Assembly (NCBI RefSeq): GCF_001586215.1
Contig: NZ_CP014634.1
Span: forward strand, 1,860,001 to 1,924,000
DNA length: 64,000 bases
Origin: Corynebacterium simulans
GTDB lineage: Bacteria > Actinomycetota > Actinomycetes > Mycobacteriales > Mycobacteriaceae
Direction of reading: 5' to 3'
Of the stretch, positions 63,709-64,000 are shown piece by piece. Under the pieces are notes generated by a model that saw nothing but the letters and a program-made list of their open reading frames with translations, had not been told where the DNA came from and ran no database searches. Every line of letters begins with the position of its first letter. Position 1 is the stretch's first letter. The translations under genes and the position numbers were made by a program.

Positions 63709-64000
63709 CTAGAGCTTGAGGAAATCCCGGACCTGCGGTGGCAGGGCGTCGATGAGCTGGGGCGCCAGGAACTTCATCGAACCGCCGAGCAACATTGCGA
63801 TGCCGGGGACGGCAACCGCAAGGATCAATGCGATGATGCCGCCGGTGCTCGAACCAGAGCTAGAGCCGTTGCTGGAGCTGGAGCCTTTGTTGGTGCCGGG
63901 CTTGCTGTCTGGGTTGGTGTCTGGTTCTTCGTCTGGGGTAGCGGCCGCCTCGCCCAGGCTGAAGCCGACCTTGACCGGGTCGTGGTCGGAGGCGCGGAAC
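63709..64000 (-). CDS. secreted endonuclease/exonuclease/phosphatase-family nuclease, C-terminal part
   Basis: About 96 codons enter from the window edge. They begin with FRASDHDPVKVGFSLG, the end of an EEP-fold nuclease (SDHDPV motif). A Ser/Gly/Asn-rich linker follows, then one hydrophobic helix (GGIIALILAVAVPGIAMLL) and a short tail ending in LKL. This suggests an extracellular nuclease (ExeM/NucH-like) anchored by a C-terminal membrane helix. The stop is TAG at 63709. The N-terminus lies outside the window. Confidence 0.7.
   Translation of the reverse strand, partial: FRASDHDPVKVGFSLGEAAATPDEEPDTNPDSKPGTNKGSSSSNGSSSGSSTGGIIALILAVAVPGIAMLLGGSMKFLAPQLIDALPPQVRDFLKL

Overview
The window reads as a Corynebacterium chromosome. 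Gene order matches what I remember of the C. glutamicum zur-regulated zinc ABC genes, ipsA, otsB, lipoprotein, otsA, lysine-rich protein and thrE block, followed by cgmA/cgmR, pqo, phoRS, a HIT protein and the pur genes. DtxR- and Zur-like boxes and the lipoprotein and nuclease types also fit. The species was not determined.

Layout. 1-8.8 kb: TetR regulator, small PH-like protein, secreted-type esterase, zinc/manganese ABC importer, IpsA-like LacI regulator, trehalose genes otsB-otsA with a META-type lipoprotein between them, and a histone H1-like protein. 8.9-44.2 kb: an island of about 35 kb inserted between the H1-like gene and thrE. Its outer limits are the two inverted ends of an IS30-type element, whose transposase 5' part lies at 8944 and 3' part at 43683. 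Inside these are two inverted copies of one IS3-family element, IS110 and ISL3 remnants, and a second IS3-family element fused in frame to the IS30 remnant. The cargo is a fragment of manA, a Drr-type ABC exporter (11.8-14.4 kb), and a biosynthetic cluster of about 27 kb (14.8-41.6 kb). 44.2-64 kb: thrE, tRNA-Thr, an AT-richer ABC exporter plus two-component system, cgmR/cgmA, pqo, phoR/phoS, HIT protein, purD, purB, purC, an oligopeptidase B-like gene, a deacetylase-like gene, and the end of an extracellular nuclease.

The main discovery candidate is the biosynthetic cluster. Minus strand from 41547: a saccharopine-dehydrogenase-like oxidoreductase, thiazolinyl-imide reductase, NRPS2 (Cy-A-MT-PCP-TE), a VOC protein, an aryl-acid AMP ligase, NRPS1 (ArCP-Cy-A-(E/MT-like)-PCP-Cy-A-PCP), then a three-gene ECF transporter (S, T, fused A1A2). 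Plus strand from 14824: a hexapeptide acetyltransferase, an MGT-type glycosyltransferase, a type II thioesterase, and a pair of IrtAB/YbtPQ-type ABC half-transporters. All three adenylation domains carry cysteine-type specificity codes and all three condensation domains carry the cyclization motif. The simplest prediction is an aryl-capped metallophore with three consecutive Cys-derived rings, one ring reduced and one methylated, possibly glycosylated and acetylated. A near-consensus DtxR box over the promoter of the minus operon points to iron control. No salicylate synthase, polyketide synthase or phosphopantetheinyl transferase is visible, and the AMP ligase pocket differs from known salicylate/2,3-dihydroxybenzoate enzymes, so the starter acid is open.

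All calls are from reading sequence and translated motifs by eye. No database search, alignment or structure prediction was run.
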